From Lunularia cruciata (Eukaryota; Streptophyta; Marchantiopsida; Lunulariales; Lunulariaceae): a DNA stretch of 64,000 bases. This document shows, piece after piece, positions 60,975 to 64,000 of this stretch. The position numbers and the translations under genes were made by a program. The stretch is from positions 26,824,552 through 26,888,551 of the forward strand of contig OX419756.1 in NCBI GenBank assembly GCA_948567375.1, given 5' to 3'. The notes under the pieces are model-generated. The model saw only the letters and a program-made list of their open reading frames with translations. It had not been told where the DNA came from and did not search any database. Every line of letters begins with the position of its first letter. The stretch's first letter is position 1.

Positions 60975-63900
60975 TGGGGGGTCTCAAAGAAATTTTCAAG
61001 AAAGATGAGGGCTGGAGAGAGCTTTCAGGAAATGACAGCAGAGAGCTTTTGGGAAAGGCCAGACTAGCTTTGAAAAGGAGAGGTTGCAGGATTTTTGAGA
61101 AGGAGAAGGGCTGAACAGGGGGTTTTTAGTGGATTTTTGTGAGAGATTTCCAAAGGAGAGATTTGCGGGAGTGCACATGCTGACAGTGTGAAATTTTTGA
61201 GAAAGATGAGGGCTGGACAGAGAGCTTTGGGGAAATGACAGTAGAGAGCTTTCGGGAAAGGCCAGACTAGCTTTGCAAAGGAGAGGTTGCAGGATTTTCA
61301 AGAAGGAGAAGGGCTGGACAGAGAGCTTTCGGGTAATGACAGTAGGGTTCTTTTCTGGAAATGCCAGACAAGCTTTGCAACGAAGAGGTTGCAGGATTTT
61401 TGAGAAGGAGAAGGGTTTCGGTGGATTTTTGTGAGAGTTTTCAAAAGAGAAGTTTGCGGGAGTGCACATGTTGACAGTGTGAAATTTTTTAGAAAGATGA
61501 GGGCTGGACAAAGAGCTTTCGTGAAATGATAGTAGAGAGCTTTTGGGAAACGCCATACGAGCTTTGTGAAGGAGAGGTTGCAGGATTTTCGAGAAGGAGA
61601 AGGGCTAAATAGGGGGTTTGCAGTGGATTTTTGTGAGAGTTTTCAAAGGAGAAGCTTGCGGGAGTGCACAGGCTGACAGTGTGAAATTTTAGACAAAAAT
61701 GAGGGCTGGACAGAGAGCTTTGGGGAAATGACAATAGAAAGCTTTTGGGAAAGGCCAGACTAGCTTTGCAAAGGAGAGGTTGCAAGATTTTTGAGAAGGA
61801 GAAGGGCTGGACAGAGAGCTTTCGGGTAGTGACAGTAGGGTTCTTTTCTGGAAATGCCAGACAAGCTTTGCAAAGGAGAGGTTGCAGGATTTTTTAGAAG
61901 GTGAAGGGCTGAACAGGGGGTTTTCAGTGGATTTTTGTGAGAATTTTCAAAGGAGAAGTTTGTGGGAGTGCACATGCTGATAGTGTGAAATTTTTGAGAA
62001 AGATGAGGGCTGGACAGAGAGCTTTGGGGAAATGAAGAGCTTTGGGGAAATGACAGTAGAGAGCTTTCGGGAAAGGCCAGACAAGCTTTGCGAAGGAGAG
62101 GTTGCAGGATTTTTGAGAAGGAGAAGGGCTGAACAGGGGGTTTTCAGTGGATTTTTGTGAGAGTTTTCAAAGGAGAAGTTTGCGGGAGTCCACAGGCTGA
62201 CAGTGTGAAATTTTTGAGAAAGATGAGGGATGGACAGAGAGCTTTGGGGAAATGACAATAGAGAGCTTTTGGGAAAGGCTAGACTAGCTTTGCAAAGGAG
62301 AGGTTGCAGGATTTTCGAGAAGGAGAAGGGCTGGACAGAGAGCTTTCGGGTAATGACAGTAGGGTTCTTTTCTAGAAATGCCAGACGAGCTTTGCAAAGG
62401 AGAGGTTGCAGGATTTTCAAGAAGGAGAAGGGCTGAATAGGGGGTTTTCAATAAATTTTTGTGAGAGTTTTCAAAGGAGAAGTTTGCTGGAGTGCACATG
62501 CTGACAGTGTGAAATTTTTGAGAAAGATGAGGGCTGGAGAGAGAGCTTTGGGGAAATGACAGTAGAGAGCTTTTGGGAAAGGCCAGACTAGCTTTGCAAA
62601 GGAGAGGTTGCAGGATTTTTGAGAAGGAGAAGGGCTGGACAGAGAGCTTCCGGGTAATGACAATAGGGTTCTTTTCGGGAAATGCCAGACTAGCTTTGCA
62701 AAGGAGAGGTTGTAGGATTTTTGAGAAGGAGAAGGGCTGAACAGGGGGTTTTTAGTGGATTTTCGTGAGAGTTTTCAAAGGAGAAGTTCGCGGGAGTGCA
62801 CATGCTGACAGTGAAATTTTTGAGAAAGATGAGGGCTGGACAGAGAGCTTTCGGGAAAGGCCAGACAAGCTTTGCAAAGGAGAGGTTGCAGGATTTTTGA
62901 GAAGGAGAAGGGCTGAACAGGGGGTTTTCAGTGGATTTGTGTGAGAGTTTTCAAAGGAGAAGTTTGCGGCAGTGCATAGGCTGACAGTGTGAAATTTTCG
63001 AGAAAGATGAGGGCTGAAGAGAGAGCTTTGGGGAAATGACAATAGAGAGCTTTCGGGAAAGGCCAGACTAGCTTTGCAAAGGAGAGGTTGCAGGATTTTT
63101 GAGAAGGAGAAGGGCTGGACAGAGAGCTTTCGGGTAATGACAATAGGGTTCTTTTCGGGAAATGCCAAACAAGCTTTGCAAAGGAGAGGTTGCAGGATTT
63201 TCGAGAAGGAGAAGGGCTGAACAGGGGGTTGTCAGTGGATTTTCGTGAGAGTTTTCAAAGGAGAAGTTTGCGGGAGTGCACATGCTGATAGTGTGAAATT
63301 TTTGAGAAAGATGAGGGCTGGACAGAGAGCTTTCGGGAAAGGCCATACGAGCTTTGCAAAGGAGAGGTTGCAGGATTTTTGAGAATGGAAGGGCTGAACT
63401 GGGGGTTTTCAATGGATTTTTGTGAGAGTTTTCAAAGGAGAAGTTTGCGGCAGTGCATAGGCTGACAGTGTGAAATTTTCAAGAAAGATGAGGGCTGGAG
63501 AGAGAGCTTTGGGGAAATGACAGTAGAGAGCTTTCGGGAAAGGCCAGACTAGCTTTGCAAAGGAGAGGTTGCAGGATTTTCGAGAAGGAGGACTGGACAT
63601 ATAGCTTTCGGGTAATGACAATAAGGTTCTTTTTGGGAAATGCCAGACAAGCTTTGCAAAGGAGGTTGCAGGATTTTTGAGAAGGAGAAAGGCTGAATAG
63701 GGGGTTTTCAGTGGAATTTTGTGAGAGTTATTTCAAAGGAGAAGTTTGCGGGAGTTGAATTCTGACAGTGTGAAATTTCAAGAGAAAGATGAAGGGCTGA
63801 ACAGAGGGCTTTTCGGAAAATGACGGAGGAGTTTTGAAGGAGAAGTTTTGCAGGAGTTTTCAAGAGAAAGATTAAGGGCTGATAGTAGGGTTTTGGGAAA

Positions 63901-64000
63901 GGGACAGAGGAGTTTTCAAAGGAGAAGTTGCAAGAGTTTCAAGAAGATCAAGGGCTGACAGTGGAATTTTGGGAAGTAACAAAGAGTTCTTTCTTGAAGC
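60975..64000. repeat. Satellite array with three-part higher-order repeat
   Basis: A tandem array of related subunits, each marked by GAGAGGTTGCAGGATTTT. The marker occurs at about 61078, 61280, 61385, 61572, 61774, 61876, 62098, 62300, 62402, 62604, 62706, 62879, 63081, 63183, 63363, 63565 and 63661. Spacings cycle through about 202, 102 and 173-222 bp, giving a higher-order unit of about 480-526 bp repeated about six times. One unit (62402 to 62604) lacks the third part. The long linker subunit carries GTGCACATGCTGACAGTGTG and GATGAGGGCTGGACAGAGAG. Copies are very alike. From about 63,720 the units become diverged, and the array continues past the window end. Open frames on the minus strand are a by-product: 202-bp spacings do not keep a frame. 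Confidence 0.93.

Noticed and set aside
60996-63621. Long minus-strand open frames rich in Ser, Pro, Leu and Phe
   Set aside because: They are a by-product of the satellite: subunit spacings of 202 bp do not keep a frame, and the frames end and restart in each unit.
60975-64000. CRISPR-like array
   Set aside because: Subunits are contiguous, over 100 bp long and without unique spacers; the genome is a plant's.

Overview
The window reads as nuclear DNA of a land plant, most likely a bryophyte. Evidence for a plant: three proteins carrying a WRC zinc-binding signature (C-x9-C-x10-C-x2-H), a P3A plasma-membrane proton pump, a Rho_N-domain protein with a transit-peptide-like first exon, a decayed chloroplast psaA insert, spliceosomal introns, and Ty1/copia and chromodomain Ty3/gypsy retrotransposons primed by initiator tRNA-Met. 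The proton pump lacks the C-terminal autoinhibitory domain and the penultimate threonine, a form known in bryophytes and algae, so I favour a moss or liverwort; the species is an inference.

Layout. 1-8,000: two WRC genes on the minus strand (3,585-4,408 and 6,994-7,542). 8,100-13,900: an AT-rich block with no gene. 13,900-20,965: ordinary composition, no gene, with a psaA fragment near 17.8-18.05 kb. 20,966-21,838: a third WRC gene, plus strand. 21,839-23,870: minisatellites. 23,880-33,120: a second AT-rich block holding remnants of a non-LTR-type retroelement and of a coiled-coil-like coding sequence, plus several hairpins. 33,939-37,737: the Rho_N-domain gene. 37,738-45,207: no recognisable gene. 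45,208-47,886: an intronless P-type H+-ATPase on the minus strand. 47,887-51,001: no recognisable gene. 51,002-60,790: a scrambled retrotransposon cluster (dead copia, rearranged chromoviruses with two 412-bp LTRs in opposite orientation, a fragment of another gypsy element). About 60,975 to the end: a satellite array with a three-part higher-order repeat.

Only five intact protein-coding genes are supported. The three WRC genes form one small family. All share an N-terminal Arg/Gln-rich box, a basic stretch followed by an RVxF-like (PP1-docking-type) motif, the WRC finger and a short Ser/Ile/Val tail. Two share a phase-2 intron at the same residue; the third is intronless there and has lost the Trp of the finger. 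This family is the best candidate for something not previously described. Second is the chromovirus LTR, which contains perfect three-unit heat-shock elements in both copies. All similarity statements come from reading the sequence; no database search was run.
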